Shown: in pieces, positions 1 through 8,774 of the stretch
How positions within the stretch are numbered: position 1 is the first letter of the stretch
How the letters are laid out: every line of letters starts with the position of its first letter
NCBI RefSeq assembly: GCF_031458175.1
Contig: NZ_JAVDXX010000001.1
Location: forward strand, 1,488,001 to 1,552,000
DNA: 64,000 nucleotides
Direction of reading: 5' to 3'
DNA from: Pseudoglutamicibacter albus
GTDB taxonomy: Bacteria > Actinomycetota > Actinomycetes > Actinomycetales > Micrococcaceae
The notes under the pieces: model-generated
Told to the model about the DNA's origin: nothing
What the model saw: only the letters and a program-made list of their open reading frames with translations
The model's database searches: none
Translations under genes and position numbers: made by a program

Positions 1-291
1 TCGGGCACACCCGCTAAGCCAAGCGCACCTGCTAAACCTATTGCGCCGGGTAAGCCGGGCGGGCCAGGCGGTCCGGGTAAGGCACCGGATGGTGACTCCG
101 CGGGCGCCGGGGCTACGGGTAACGGGGCTACGGGTGCCGGCGATACCAGCCCTCGACAGCACCAACCGAACCGCCCCGCTGTGGCTCTCGCGGCAACCGG
201 CGCTGATGTCACAGCCCTCGGCCTGGCAGCCGTAGCCCTCACGATGGGCGGCGCAGCCATGGCATGGATGTTGCGGCGACGCACACGCTGA
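1..291 (+). CDS. C-terminal end of an LAXTG-type cell-wall-anchored surface protein (5' partial)
   Basis: Reading frame 1 is open from the window edge to TGA at 289-291 and gives 96 residues. The first half is low-complexity Pro/Gly/Ala/Lys sequence (PAKPSAPAKP, then Gly/Ala-rich), typical of a wall-spanning stalk. The end is a sorting signal: LAATG, a hydrophobic stretch of about 25 residues, and a basic tail RRRTR. LAXTG is the motif used by class E sortases of high-GC actinobacteria, so the protein is probably linked covalently to peptidoglycan. The functional N-terminal part lies outside the window, so no specific role can be given. A perfect hairpin follows 69 bases downstream. Confidence 0.8.
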   Translation, partial: SGTPAKPSAPAKPIAPGKPGGPGGPGKAPDGDSAGAGATGNGATGAGDTSPRQHQPNRPAVALAATGADVTALGLAAVALTMGGAAMAWMLRRRTR

Positions 292-359
292 CCTAGCCAC
301 ACAAGCTAGGCACAACCAGCCGGCTCCAGCTAGTAGCTAAGGCTGGCTACATAACCGAT

Positions 360-393
360 GCGGTGGTTCCCTCTAAATGGAGGGAACCACCGC
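360..393 (+). terminator. Perfect 14-bp hairpin after the surface protein gene
   Basis: The arms GCGGTGGTTCCCTC (360-373) and GAGGGAACCACCGC (380-393) pair perfectly around a 6-nt loop. There is no T-run after the stem, as in many actinobacterial terminators. It ends the transcription unit of the preceding gene and lies 85 bp before rmuC. The rest of the 292-478 gap shows no gene. Confidence 0.7.
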
Positions 394-478
394 TGCATTG
401 CAGGAAAGCTCATGCCACGTTTCCGCAAAAACCTGTGCCGCGTTTCAAACTGTCAGGGGGTCTTGAGAAGCTAGAGGC

Positions 479-1690
479 ATGGAGGCTATTTCAATTCTTT
501 TGGCGGTTCTCGCGCTCATTATCGGACTTGTTCTTGGCGCGTTCGCCGCACTTCGTTGGGGCCCGGGTTCCGCGGAGCGAGGCGAGATCGAGCGGTTACG
601 CTCCACCGTGGATCAGTTGCGCTCCGGGCTCGAACAAGCACATGAAGCCGAATCCCGTGCCCGCGCAGAGGCCGCGGGAGCACTCGGGCGAGCCGACGTT
701 CTAGAACGCACCCAAGCTGAGTACGAAGCGCAGAAGGCCGAGCAGGAGAACACCGAGAACCAGATCCTGCGCACGCTGGCACCCATGACGACCAAGCTCC
801 ACGAGCTCGGGATCACCGTCAACAGCATGGAAAAGCAACGCAACCGGCACGACGCAACCCTCCAGGAACAGTTACGCCACCTAATAGAGCACGACCAGAA
901 ACTGCTCACCACAACCACAGCGCTCGCCGGGGCGCTCAAAGACACCTCCAAACGCGGCTCGTGGGGCGAGATTCAGCTGCGCCGCATCGTCGAGCTAGCC
1001 GGGATGACCCGCCACGTCGATTTCACCGAACAAGCCTCCGTACGCTCCCGCGACGAAGCACCAGGGGGCAGGCCAGACATGGTCGTGCACCTGCCAGGCA
1101 AAGGGAACATCGCTGTGGACGCTAAAGCTCCATTCCCAGACGCCGAAACCTTCAGTGACCAACGCGAATACGAGCTCACCACGGCCAAAGTGCTCGAAGA
1201 CCGCATCAAAGAGCTCAGCAAACGCTCCTACCAGACCGTGCTCGAGGGTAGCCCAGATGTCGTCGTGTGCTTCGTGCCCGCCGAATCGATGCTGTCGCGT
1301 GCGCTCGATGTCCGGCCGCAACTACTCGACACCGCGTTTGCGAACAACGTTGTTCTCGCATCCCCCAACACGTTGCTTGCGATCCTCAAAGGGCTCGCCG
1401 TGTCATGGCGTCAACACCAACTCACCGACAACGCGAACGCCCTCTACAAGGAAGCGAAAACACTGCACGAACGCATCGGGATCGTGCTCGGGCATTTCAA
1501 CGAACACGGTAAAGCCCTCAACCACAGCGTTGAAAGCTACAACCGGATCCTCAGCTCCATGAACGTACGGCTACTACCGAGCCTGCGGCGCATCCAAGAA
1601 CTCGACCCAGCCATCGGGCCAACCAACGCCGAAAACAACCTCGCCGCCCTCGACGCCAGTGCCAACCCGACCCCGCACGTCAATGACTAG
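479..1690 (+). CDS. rmuC: DNA recombination protein RmuC
   Basis: This 403-residue protein has the RmuC layout. An N-terminal membrane helix (about residues 3-25) is followed by an Ala/Glu/Arg-rich coiled coil (about 35-135) and the RmuC domain with the conserved segment KRGSWGEIQL and a VDAKAPFPD motif resembling a restriction-endonuclease-fold core. In the family it limits recombination-associated inversions, probably as a membrane-tethered nuclease. The ATG at 479 is chosen because it places the membrane helix at the N-terminus and has a GAG-rich stretch just upstream. It converges on ispH with only 16 bp between the stop codons and no obvious terminator in the gap. Confidence 0.93.
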   Translation: MEAISILLAVLALIIGLVLGAFAALRWGPGSAERGEIERLRSTVDQLRSGLEQAHEAESRARAEAAGALGRADVLERTQAEYEAQKAEQENTENQILRTLAPMTTKLHELGITVNSMEKQRNRHDATLQEQLRHLIEHDQKLLTTTTALAGALKDTSKRGSWGEIQLRRIVELAGMTRHVDFTEQASVRSRDEAPGGRPDMVVHLPGKGNIAVDAKAPFPDAETFSDQREYELTTAKVLEDRIKELSKRSYQTVLEGSPDVVVCFVPAESMLSRALDVRPQLLDTAFANNVVLASPNTLLAILKGLAVSWRQHQLTDNANALYKEAKTLHERIGIVLGHFNEHGKALNHSVESYNRILSSMNVRLLPSLRRIQELDPAIGPTNAENNLAALDASANPTPHVND

Positions 1691-1706
1691 CCCTATGTCG
1701 CAAAGG

Positions 1707-2792
1707 CTATGTGGTTGGGCGTGCGCCGCGGCCACCTAGCACGCGGGAATCGTCGCCGTCCTCACGCAACTTCACGCGAAGCTCCTTCGGTAGCGAGAAC
1801 AAGATGTCCTCCTCCGCCGTCACAACCGGCTCGACAACGTCATAACCGTACTCAGCCAGAAGATCCAGAACCTCCTGAACCAAAACATCAGGAACAGAAG
1901 CACCCGAAGAAACGCCTACCGTGGCAACGCCCTCAAACCAGGACTCATCCACCTCACGCGCAAAGTCCACCAGCTCCGCACGCTTAGCGCCGTACTGCAA
2001 CGCGACCTCAACCAACCGGACCGAGTTGGACGAGTTCGTCGACCCGACCACAATCACCAAGTCAGCGCGCGGCGCCAGCTCCTTAATGGCAGACTGCCGG
2101 TTCGTGGTCGCATAACAAATATCGTCCGATGGCGGGTCCTGGAGATTAGGGAAACGCTCACGCAGAATCTCCACGATCTCCATTGTCTCGTCAACCGACA
2201 ACGTTGTCTGAGACAGCCACCGCACCGAATCAGGGTTCTTCACCTGAACCGTGCGGGCCTCCTCAACGTCGTTCACGATCGTGGTCACCACAGGCGCCTC
2301 ACCGTAGGTGCCCTCAACCTCTTCGTGTCCATCATGACCAATCAAGAGAATCTCTTGACCAGCCTTCGCGAAACGCACCGCCTCACGGTGAACCTTCGTC
2401 ACCAAAGGGCACGTCGCATCAATCGTGCGCAAATTCCTCTGCGCCGCTTCCTCGTGCACAGCAGGGGAAACACCATGCGCAGAGAAAACCACCATCGCGC
2501 CCTCAGGTACCTCGTCGGTCTCCTCCACGAAGATCGCGCCGCGTTCCTCCAACGTCTCAACAACGTGACGGTTATGCACAATCTGCTTACGCACATAGAT
2601 CGGCGGACCGAAATGTTCCAAAGCCTTCTCAACCGTGATGACCGCACGGTCAACACCCGCGCAATAACCACGCGGCTCAGCCAAAAGCACACGCTTTGGC
2701 CCACTCACCTCAGCCGCAGCCTCAACCTCTTCACGAGAACGGCGCACACGCGGAACCGGAGGTAACCCCAAAGAAACAGCAGCACTCGACAT
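1707..2792 (-). CDS. ispH: 4-hydroxy-3-methylbut-2-enyl diphosphate reductase
   Basis: IspH catalyses the last step of the MEP isoprenoid pathway, reducing HMBPP to IPP and DMAPP with a [4Fe-4S] cluster. The three cluster cysteines are visible: Cys44 ([10 protein letters not shown]), Cys128 (DATCPLV) and Cys226 ([11 protein letters not shown]). The SAHGV and SSGASVPD segments are also present. At 361 residues the protein has a leader of about 30 residues before the core, as in other actinobacterial copies. It is the second gene of a two-gene minus-strand unit: the upstream membrane-protein gene ends 3 bp before its start, which suggests cotranscription. Confidence 0.96.
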   Translation of the reverse strand: MSSAAVSLGLPPVPRVRRSREEVEAAAEVSGPKRVLLAEPRGYCAGVDRAVITVEKALEHFGPPIYVRKQIVHNRHVVETLEERGAIFVEETDEVPEGAMVVFSAHGVSPAVHEEAAQRNLRTIDATCPLVTKVHREAVRFAKAGQEILLIGHDGHEEVEGTYGEAPVVTTIVNDVEEARTVQVKNPDSVRWLSQTTLSVDETMEIVEILRERFPNLQDPPSDDICYATTNRQSAIKELAPRADLVIVVGSTNSSNSVRLVEVALQYGAKRAELVDFAREVDESWFEGVATVGVSSGASVPDVLVQEVLDLLAEYGYDVVEPVVTAEEDILFSLPKELRVKLREDGDDSRVLGGRGARPTT

Positions 2793-2795
2793 ACT

Positions 2796-3695
2796 TCAGT
2801 ATTCTACCGACCGCCGCCGAGCACGGCCCACCGCCAAACCAATCAGCCCCAACACAAGCAGCCCACCGCCGGCCGCAGTCACAGGCAGACCGATCGAAGA
2901 CGTCACATCCCTAATACCCAGAATGAACGGACGCGCCAACGGCTCCGAAACCACACGAGCAGAGGTATCCAACATGCCGGTCAGCCCCAAAACCAACGCA
3001 CCGAACGCCAATGCCACAACCCCGGCCGCCACGAACGGTACCGCTCGGCGCCGCGCAATCAGCAACGCAAGAATGAACGATGCGGCAGACACCACCGCGT
3101 ATGCCTCCCAATGCGCGGACTGCTGCACCTGCATCGTCAACATCGGGATCCCGACCGCTGAAATAGGGATCTGCTCCGTAATACTGAACCGCATGCGCCA
3201 CTGATCCCCAAACACAGCACCAGACTTAGGGATCACCGAACGTAGCCCCGGGACCTGTTCCGTCGACTGATCAAGCACCTGCTCAACCTTGCGGTTCACT
3301 TGCTTCGCAAACGGATCTAGAATCAACGGAATGTCGCCAGCGGAAGCATGCCCCGAACGCACCTGATCAACATAGGCTGCACGGGACTCATCCAGGCTTT
3401 GCAGCCACGCACTGTGTGCCTCCGGAGTATCCAAAACCGTATTGACAACCTTGCCCAACGGTTCTTCAAGCAGCCGTTCCAGCTCAGAGTTTTGCACGTT
3501 AATGTTCTGGAACAGTGTCTCGTTCGCGTTCTTCGTCAACCGTTCACGCACCTGCGGATCATCAATCACCGGCCCGTACAACTGCTTGATCTCGTCCGGA
3601 TGCCCTAAGAACCCATCGACCCGGAAACCGGCCCACGCGAAAGCACCGCACACGGCAGCTACCGCCGCAAGGAAGACAGCCAAAACATTACGCAC
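2796..3695 (-). CDS. Conserved membrane protein of unknown function upstream of ispH
   Basis: The 299-residue product starts with GTG and has an N-terminal hydrophobic helix (about residues 3-22), an extracytoplasmic region of about 170 polar residues without cysteines, and three hydrophobic segments near residues 197-214, 218-240 and 270-290, ending in a basic tail. The topology is that of a periplasmic-loop membrane protein. I do not recognise a named family. Its position 3 bp before ispH and divergent from xseA implies coexpression with ispH. No functional link can be read from the sequence. Confidence 0.8.
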   Translation of the reverse strand: MRNVLAVFLAAVAAVCGAFAWAGFRVDGFLGHPDEIKQLYGPVIDDPQVRERLTKNANETLFQNINVQNSELERLLEEPLGKVVNTVLDTPEAHSAWLQSLDESRAAYVDQVRSGHASAGDIPLILDPFAKQVNRKVEQVLDQSTEQVPGLRSVIPKSGAVFGDQWRMRFSITEQIPISAVGIPMLTMQVQQSAHWEAYAVVSAASFILALLIARRRAVPFVAAGVVALAFGALVLGLTGMLDTSARVVSEPLARPFILGIRDVTSSIGLPVTAAGGGLLVLGLIGLAVGRARRRSVEY

Positions 3696-3821
3696 AGTTC
3701 AACATCCCATCTCAGGGTTCTACGGTGTGGATAAACAAGATCCTATCCACATGCTTAGCCGAACCCCCTCATAATCAGGTCTAATGGTGTGTATGCACCA
3801 ACGGGAAGGAAACACACGGGC

Positions 3822-5195
3822 ATGACCGAAACACCCGATGCGCCTCAACCATCCGGTGATCCTCAAGCACCTGGTGGGCCTCAAGCACTCGACGCGGCGC
3901 TGCAGCTTCCACATACCGAAGCCGTGCCCACCCCCGACCCGCAGCGCACCTTGGCACCCACCGCCGCGGAAACCACTGACGAAAATCCGTGGCCGCTCAG
4001 CTACTTTGCGCACAACCTTAAAACCCACATCGAACGTGTCTCCAATACGTGGGTCGAAGGCCAGCTCATCGAGGTCAACCATCGGCGCGGTTCTGTCTTC
4101 GCGACCATGCGTGACCTCGAAGAGGAAGCGTCCCTATCGCTTGCGATCTGGGGTGACGTCGCACGCTCGCTGGAAACCCGGCCCGACGTTGGGCAGCGTG
4201 TCGTGGCACGCATCAAGCCGAACTTCTGGCTCAAGACCGGCCGCCTATCGATGCGGGTCACCGACATGAAGCCCGTGGGCGAAGGCGAGCTCTTGCTCCG
4301 GCTTGAAAAGCTCCGTCGCTCACTCGCCGCAGAGGGCCTGTTCGATCCCGACCGTAAGAAACCGATCCCGTTCCTTCCGCAACGCATCGGTCTGATCACA
4401 GGCGCACACTCCGATGCGGAGAAGGACGTGCTACGCAACGCTGAGCTGCGTTGGCCGGCCGTCGCGTTCGAGGTCCGGCACGTCGCGGTCCAAGGCACCC
4501 GCAACGTGCCCGAAGTGCTCGCAGCGCTTGAAGACCTCGATGCAGACCCGCAGGTGGACGTCATCGTGATCGCGCGCGGCGGCGGCTCACTCGAAGACCT
4601 CCTCGGTTTCAGCGATGAACGCATCATCCGAGCCGTCGCTTCCGCCCAGACCCCCGTGGTTTCCGCGATCGGGCACGAGAACGACCGCCCCATCCTCGAC
4701 GACGTCGCAGACCTGCGCGCATCCACCCCAACGGATGCCGCCAAACGCATCATCCCGGACGTCGCGGTAGAGAAAGCGACCATCCTCGAAGGGCTCACGC
4801 GTATTAACGCGGCGATGAACACGATGCTCGCCCGTGCCCGCACCGACCTCGAGGACCGCCGTTCCCGCCCCGTGCTCAAACAGCCTGAACGGATGGTCGA
4901 GGAACGCCGTACCGAGCTGAGTCAGTGGGAGGGCCGCCTCGAAATCTCGATGCGCACTGCACTCACCCATTCGCGTCAAGAAGTAACGCACTTACTCGAC
5001 CGGGTCCGTTCGCTCTCCCCGCAGAAGACACTCGAACGCGGCTACTCAGTGCTCCAAGACAGCACCACCGGGCGCGTCATCATGCACACCGAGCAAGCCC
5101 CCGAAGGCAGCGAACTCACCGCGAGGCTCAGCGATGGGACACTTCTGCTCACTTCCGCAGGCGCACGGATCGCTTCTGCAGATACACAGGACTAA
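3822..5195 (+). CDS. xseA: Exodeoxyribonuclease VII large subunit
   Basis: XseA is the catalytic subunit of exonuclease VII, which degrades single-stranded DNA to oligonucleotides. An OB-fold lies at about residues 45-140. The catalytic core contains IGLITGAHSDAEKDVL, VIARGGGSLEDLLGF and the SAIGHENDRPILDDVADLRA block, followed by a coiled-coil tail. ATG at 3822 is chosen over an upstream GTG at 3789 because GAAGGAAA precedes it at a suitable distance. The N-terminus carries three copies of an 18-bp unit encoding PQ(P/A)(S/P/L)-type hexapeptides before the OB-fold. xseB follows 34 bp downstream, as usual. Confidence 0.95.
   Translation: MTETPDAPQPSGDPQAPGGPQALDAALQLPHTEAVPTPDPQRTLAPTAAETTDENPWPLSYFAHNLKTHIERVSNTWVEGQLIEVNHRRGSVFATMRDLEEEASLSLAIWGDVARSLETRPDVGQRVVARIKPNFWLKTGRLSMRVTDMKPVGEGELLLRLEKLRRSLAAEGLFDPDRKKPIPFLPQRIGLITGAHSDAEKDVLRNAELRWPAVAFEVRHVAVQGTRNVPEVLAALEDLDADPQVDVIVIARGGGSLEDLLGFSDERIIRAVASAQTPVVSAIGHENDRPILDDVADLRASTPTDAAKRIIPDVAVEKATILEGLTRINAAMNTMLARARTDLEDRRSRPVLKQPERMVEERRTELSQWEGRLEISMRTALTHSRQEVTHLLDRVRSLSPQKTLERGYSVLQDSTTGRVIMHTEQAPEGSELTARLSDGTLLLTSAGARIASADTQD
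3843..3896 (+). repeat. Three 18-bp in-frame tandem units in xseA
   Basis: The units are 3843-3860 (CCTCAACCATCCGGTGAT), 3861-3878 (CCTCAAGCACCTGGTGGG) and 3879-3896 (CCTCAAGCACTCGACGCG). They encode PQPSGD, PQAPGG and PQALDA in the poorly conserved N-terminus. Confidence 0.85.
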
Positions 5196-5229
5196 CCCAA
5201 ACCAACTACAACCGATGTGAGGTCACCAC

Positions 5230-5508
5230 ATGACGGAAAACCCAACCGAACGCCCAGACGTCTCCACGTTGTCCTATGAACAGGCCCGAGCCGAGCTCAT
5301 CAACGTCGTGCAGCGGCTTGAAGCCGGCGGAGCAACGCTTGAGGAATCCCTCGAACTGTGGGAACGCGGTGAACAGCTCGCCCAACGCTGCCAAGCATGG
5401 CTCGACGGCGCGCAAGCCAAACTCGATGCCGCTAAAGCCCGCCGTGAGGAACAGGAAGAAACAGCGGCGCCGGCTGCCCCATCCGAAGATGGAACAACCG
5501 GCGCCTAA
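5230..5508 (+). CDS. xseB: Exodeoxyribonuclease VII small subunit
   Basis: The 92-residue product matches XseB, with the conserved core LSYEQARAELINVVQRLE followed by a GxxxLEESLxLWERGE-type helix. XseB forms a long helical bundle that binds the XseA coiled coil. An Ala/Glu-rich tail follows. The ATG is preceded by GAGGTCACC. The gene ends 9 bp before the stop codon of the convergent aminotransferase gene. Confidence 0.95.
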   Translation: MTENPTERPDVSTLSYEQARAELINVVQRLEAGGATLEESLELWERGEQLAQRCQAWLDGAQAKLDAAKARREEQEETAAPAAPSEDGTTGA

Positions 5509-5517
5509 AACCTGTAC

Positions 5518-6747
5518 TTAGAAACGTACGCCGCGCTCGCGTAGGCCTTCGAGGTATTCCTCGATCCGGTCTAGAGCCTCGTTGAGCAGGTTCACGCCCG
5601 GCAAGAACACGAGCCGGAAGTGGTCCGGGTTCGGCCAGTTGAAACCGGTGCCCTGCGTGACCAGGATGCGTTGCTGCCGCAACAGGTCCAGCGCGAACTG
5701 TTCGTCATCCTTGATCGGGTAGACCTCCGGGTCAAGACGAGGGAACAGATACAGCGAACCGCTGGCCTGCTGAACGGAGACACCCGGGATCGCTTTCAAA
5801 CGGTGATAGGCCACATCGCGCTGATCCAAGAGGCGGCCACCGGGCAGAATCAGGTCATTGATCGACTGGTAACCGCCCAACGCGGTCTGGATCGCGTGCT
5901 GCGCTGGAACGTTGGCGCACAAACGCATGTTCGTGAGCAGGTCGAGGCCCTCGATGTAGTCGGAGGCAGTGTGTTTAGGGCCGGAGATAGCCATCCAACC
6001 GGACCGGTAGCCACACACGCGGTAGGCCTTCGAAAGCCCAGAGAATGACAACGTCACAACGTCATCAGACAGCGACGCCATGTTATGCATCTGGGCGCCG
6101 TCATAGGTGATCTTCTCGTAGATCTCGTCCGCGAAAACCACGAGTCCATGCTTGCGGGCAAGCTCCAAAATACCCTCAAGGGTGTGCTTTGGATAGACAG
6201 CACCGGTCGGGTTGTTCGGGTTGATCACCACGATGCCCTTGGTGCGTGGGGTGATCTTGTTCGCCATGTCCTCGAGGTCCGGCAGCCACCCTTCTTCCTC
6301 GACGCACATGTAGTGGATGGGCTTACCACCCGCCAGCGAGGTCGCGGCGGTCCACAACGGATAGTCAGGGGCCGGGATCAGGACCTCGTCACCCTGATTC
6401 AGCAACGCGTTGAGGCTCAACTGGATCAGTTCAGAGACACCGTTGCCGAGGTAGATGTCATCCACTCCGATGCTCTGGATACCTTTGGTCTGGTAGTACT
6501 GGCTCACAGCGGTGCGGGCCGACAAAATGCCCTTAGAATCCGAGTAGCCTTGCGCGTGCGGAAGGTTGCGGATCATGTCAACCAACACCGCATCGGGCGC
6601 TTCAAAACCGAACGGCGCGGGGTTGCCGATGTTCAGTTTCAGGACCCGGTTGCCCTGCTCTTCGATGCGTTGCGCTTCCTTAAGTACAGGCCCGCGAATG
6701 TCGTAGAGAACATTGTTGAGCTTGGCTGACTGTTTGATTTCCGACAT
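5518..6747 (-). CDS. Pyridoxal-phosphate aminotransferase, AlaA-like (glutamate-pyruvate type)
   Basis: This fold-type I aminotransferase of 409 residues resembles AlaA, which makes alanine from pyruvate and glutamate. Visible features are the N-terminal LNIGNPAPFGF, GYSDSKGI, the Asn/Asp/Tyr PLP-site segments NPNNPTGAVY and FADEIYEKITY, and the PLP-lysine segment SFSGLSKAYRVCGYR. The ATG at 6747 is preferred to a TTG four codons upstream because GGATGGAAGA lies directly before it. The exact amino-donor specificity cannot be told from sequence alone. The gene is monocistronic and preceded by a strong terminator that isolates it from the next minus-strand gene. Confidence 0.9.
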   Translation of the reverse strand: MSEIKQSAKLNNVLYDIRGPVLKEAQRIEEQGNRVLKLNIGNPAPFGFEAPDAVLVDMIRNLPHAQGYSDSKGILSARTAVSQYYQTKGIQSIGVDDIYLGNGVSELIQLSLNALLNQGDEVLIPAPDYPLWTAATSLAGGKPIHYMCVEEEGWLPDLEDMANKITPRTKGIVVINPNNPTGAVYPKHTLEGILELARKHGLVVFADEIYEKITYDGAQMHNMASLSDDVVTLSFSGLSKAYRVCGYRSGWMAISGPKHTASDYIEGLDLLTNMRLCANVPAQHAIQTALGGYQSINDLILPGGRLLDQRDVAYHRLKAIPGVSVQQASGSLYLFPRLDPEVYPIKDDEQFALDLLRQQRILVTQGTGFNWPNPDHFRLVFLPGVNLLNEALDRIEEYLEGLRERGVRF

Positions 6748-6767
6748 TCTTCCATCCAATCATGAAG

Positions 6768-6800
6768 AAAAAGACGCCGATCACGAACGTGATCGACGCC
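6768..6800 (-). terminator. Intrinsic terminator of the 6860-7819 gene
   Basis: Read on the minus strand, GGCGTCGATCACG pairs with CGTGATCGGCGTC over 13 bp (two G-T wobbles) around a 2-nt loop at 6773-6800, followed by TTTTT at 6772-6768. Confidence 0.85.
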
Positions 6801-6859
6801 TCTCAAAGATTACCCCGATATGTCACACACCGGAATAACCCACGCGTGCGTGCTCTGCT

Positions 6860-7819
6860 TTATGCCCTGCGGCGACTCATGATGCCGTCCAAGTCCAGCG
6901 CTTCCTGGAGACGTTCACGCTCAGCACGTTCACGCTCAGACTTACGGATCGAGGTAACCTCTTCAGGCTTCTTCTCTTCCTCCGCCTGGAACGGTTCGGC
7001 CTTCTCGCGGTGAGCCTCAGGCTTAGACGCGTAGCCAGGGGCCGGAACCTTGTGCGGAACCCAGCCTTTACCGGCCTTAGTCGCTTCAGCCACGCGCTGT
7101 GCTTCCTCCGAGCCTTCTTCGGTCTCGGCGTCGGCTTCTGCCTCGGTATCGGCATCAGCGTCTAGTTCATCCTCAGCGGCGGCAGCAGCTTCTGCCGCCG
7201 CCTTTTCAGCCTCAGCTTTACGCAACGCCTCAGTATCAGCTACGAAATCGAACGGAACTTCCGAGGCGGATACTTTCGGCGCCGGTTCCTCAACTACGTC
7301 CTGTTCCGCGCTTTTCTCGGCATCTGAACCAGTAGCAGACTGCCCCTGAGCGTCGCTATCCTCCTCAGTGTTGCTGTGCTGTTCAGGCGCGGCTGTTCCG
7401 CGCTGGGCTGACGTGTTCTCCGTGCCTGCGGCGGATGCGGAGCTTTCTACATCCATTTTGGACGCATCGGACGTATTCTGCTCGGTGGATTGTTTCTTAT
7501 CTTCCGAAGACTCAGCCTTGATCGCGGCATCCGAGTTCTGCGCAGGTTTACCCTGCTCGTGCTGCGCGGCAACCTGTTTCGCTGCGCGCTTCCACGCTTC
7601 TTGACGGCGCTCCTGAACAGCCCACGTACGTAACGTGATCAACGTTCCGAAAGCGATCAGGAAGCAGACGAGCGGCCACCACCAGCTCATCGGCGTCAGT
7701 GCGGCGAGCCCCACGAAAACTGGCGCGCCCACCAAAGCTAGGGCACCAATCAGTGCTGCGCTAAATCGTCCCCAACGGATCTTGAGGCGTCCTTGTGAGC
7801 GCTGTGCATCTGCGGTCAT
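6860..7819 (-). CDS. Membrane protein with long acidic Ala/Glu-rich cytoplasmic tail, function unknown
   Basis: The 319-residue product has two adjacent membrane helices (about residues 20-40 and 46-64), then a basic segment (RRQEAWKRAAKQ), then about 240 residues dominated by Ala, Glu, Asp, Ser and Lys with near-repetitive runs such as DADADTEAEADAET. The last 30 residues are strongly charged and predicted helical, ending DLDGIMSRRRA. No enzymatic motif is visible. Two-helix proteins with long disordered tails often scaffold at the membrane, but no function can be assigned here. It is transcribed divergently from the folate cyclo-ligase gene. Confidence 0.75.
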   Translation of the reverse strand: MTADAQRSQGRLKIRWGRFSAALIGALALVGAPVFVGLAALTPMSWWWPLVCFLIAFGTLITLRTWAVQERRQEAWKRAAKQVAAQHEQGKPAQNSDAAIKAESSEDKKQSTEQNTSDASKMDVESSASAAGTENTSAQRGTAAPEQHSNTEEDSDAQGQSATGSDAEKSAEQDVVEEPAPKVSASEVPFDFVADTEALRKAEAEKAAAEAAAAAEDELDADADTEAEADAETEEGSEEAQRVAEATKAGKGWVPHKVPAPGYASKPEAHREKAEPFQAEEEKKPEEVTSIRKSERERAERERLQEALDLDGIMSRRRA

Positions 7820-7998
7820 GCGCCCTCCTCGGTAGATTGAAGATAGGTCGAAAAGCTTTTCTCAAATAACGCTAACGACATAGAACACAAGAACACGGGA
7901 GTTCATCCGGTGTGTTGTTACTAAACTACAGCAATGTAAGTGCAATTCCGCAAGTTTGGCGACAAACTATTGTCCCAAGATGTTCCCGGAGCTTTCCT

Positions 7999-8604
7999 GT
8001 GAAAAAACACAGCAAAAGGGTGATGCGATCACTGATCCGCTCTGCGCGTCGCCTACGCGGCGGCGAAGCTAGGCGGTCAGCAGCCTCCGGTTTTGCGGCC
8101 CATGCCCCAGACGTGTTGCGTCTTGCTCGGCGCGTAACGCCGGGCGGAACAGCGCCAGTGGTCCTCGCCTACATTGCAGCTGATACCGAACCAGATGTCT
8201 CCCTCGCCATGCGCGAGTTATACGATGCAGGCGCTTGTGTTGCGGTTCCTCGCAGCCTGCCAGGCGCTCGCATGAGCTGGGTGCGTTGGGCGCCGGACCT
8301 CCCCATCACGACGGGAACGGTCGCACCTGTGCCGGAACCTGCCGGCGGGAAGGAACTGACACTCCCCCGGCATCCGATGCTGGTCATATTGCCCGCCTTA
8401 GCCGTTGATGCCGCAGGCGTACGGCTGGGGCAGGGCGGAGGATTCTATGACCGTTTCGTTGAAACCCTCCCACAAGGCTCAGTCTTGATCGCTGCTGTGT
8501 TCGAGGACGAGCTGTATCCGGCTGGCGATGTACCCGCCGAGCCGTGGGACGCGGTGGCCAACTACGCCTGGACCCCGGAAGGCCTTCACCAGCTGGGCCG
8601 CTGA
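7999..8604 (+). CDS. 5-formyltetrahydrofolate cyclo-ligase
   Basis: The enzyme converts 5-formyl-THF to 5,10-methenyl-THF with ATP. The signature GQGGGFYDRF is visible near the C-terminus, as are the N-terminal basic helix (RSLIRSARRLR) and the central PVVLAYIAADTEPDV strand. I chose the GTG at 7999 (201 residues, close to family length) because GGAG sits 7 nt upstream. A longer frame from 7912 would add 29 unconserved residues. It is followed by the SAF-domain gene on the same strand. Confidence 0.88.
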   Translation: MKKHSKRVMRSLIRSARRLRGGEARRSAASGFAAHAPDVLRLARRVTPGGTAPVVLAYIAADTEPDVSLAMRELYDAGACVAVPRSLPGARMSWVRWAPDLPITTGTVAPVPEPAGGKELTLPRHPMLVILPALAVDAAGVRLGQGGGFYDRFVETLPQGSVLIAAVFEDELYPAGDVPAEPWDAVANYAWTPEGLHQLGR

Positions 8605-8774
8605 CCCATTGCGGCGAACCCAGCCGAATTCACGCTCGCGGTACCCAACCGTTTCCCGTACCGGTTCCTGTGTTTCTACTGTTCCAGTATTCACACCACA
8701 TGCACCCCGGGGCTTCATCCACATTTTCGGCGCCACACCTACCCTGGCTAGCGGTGGCGGCCAGGCTGGTGTGC

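Noticed and set aside
8544-8774. Upstream extension of the SAF-domain protein frame
   Set aside because: Overlaps the end of the folate cyclo-ligase gene and encodes no conserved sequence before the basic segment at 8775.
8605-8774. tRNA or small RNA gene in the gap before the SAF gene
   Set aside because: I could not fold a cloverleaf or any strong stem here, nor in the other gaps; no tRNA was found in the window.
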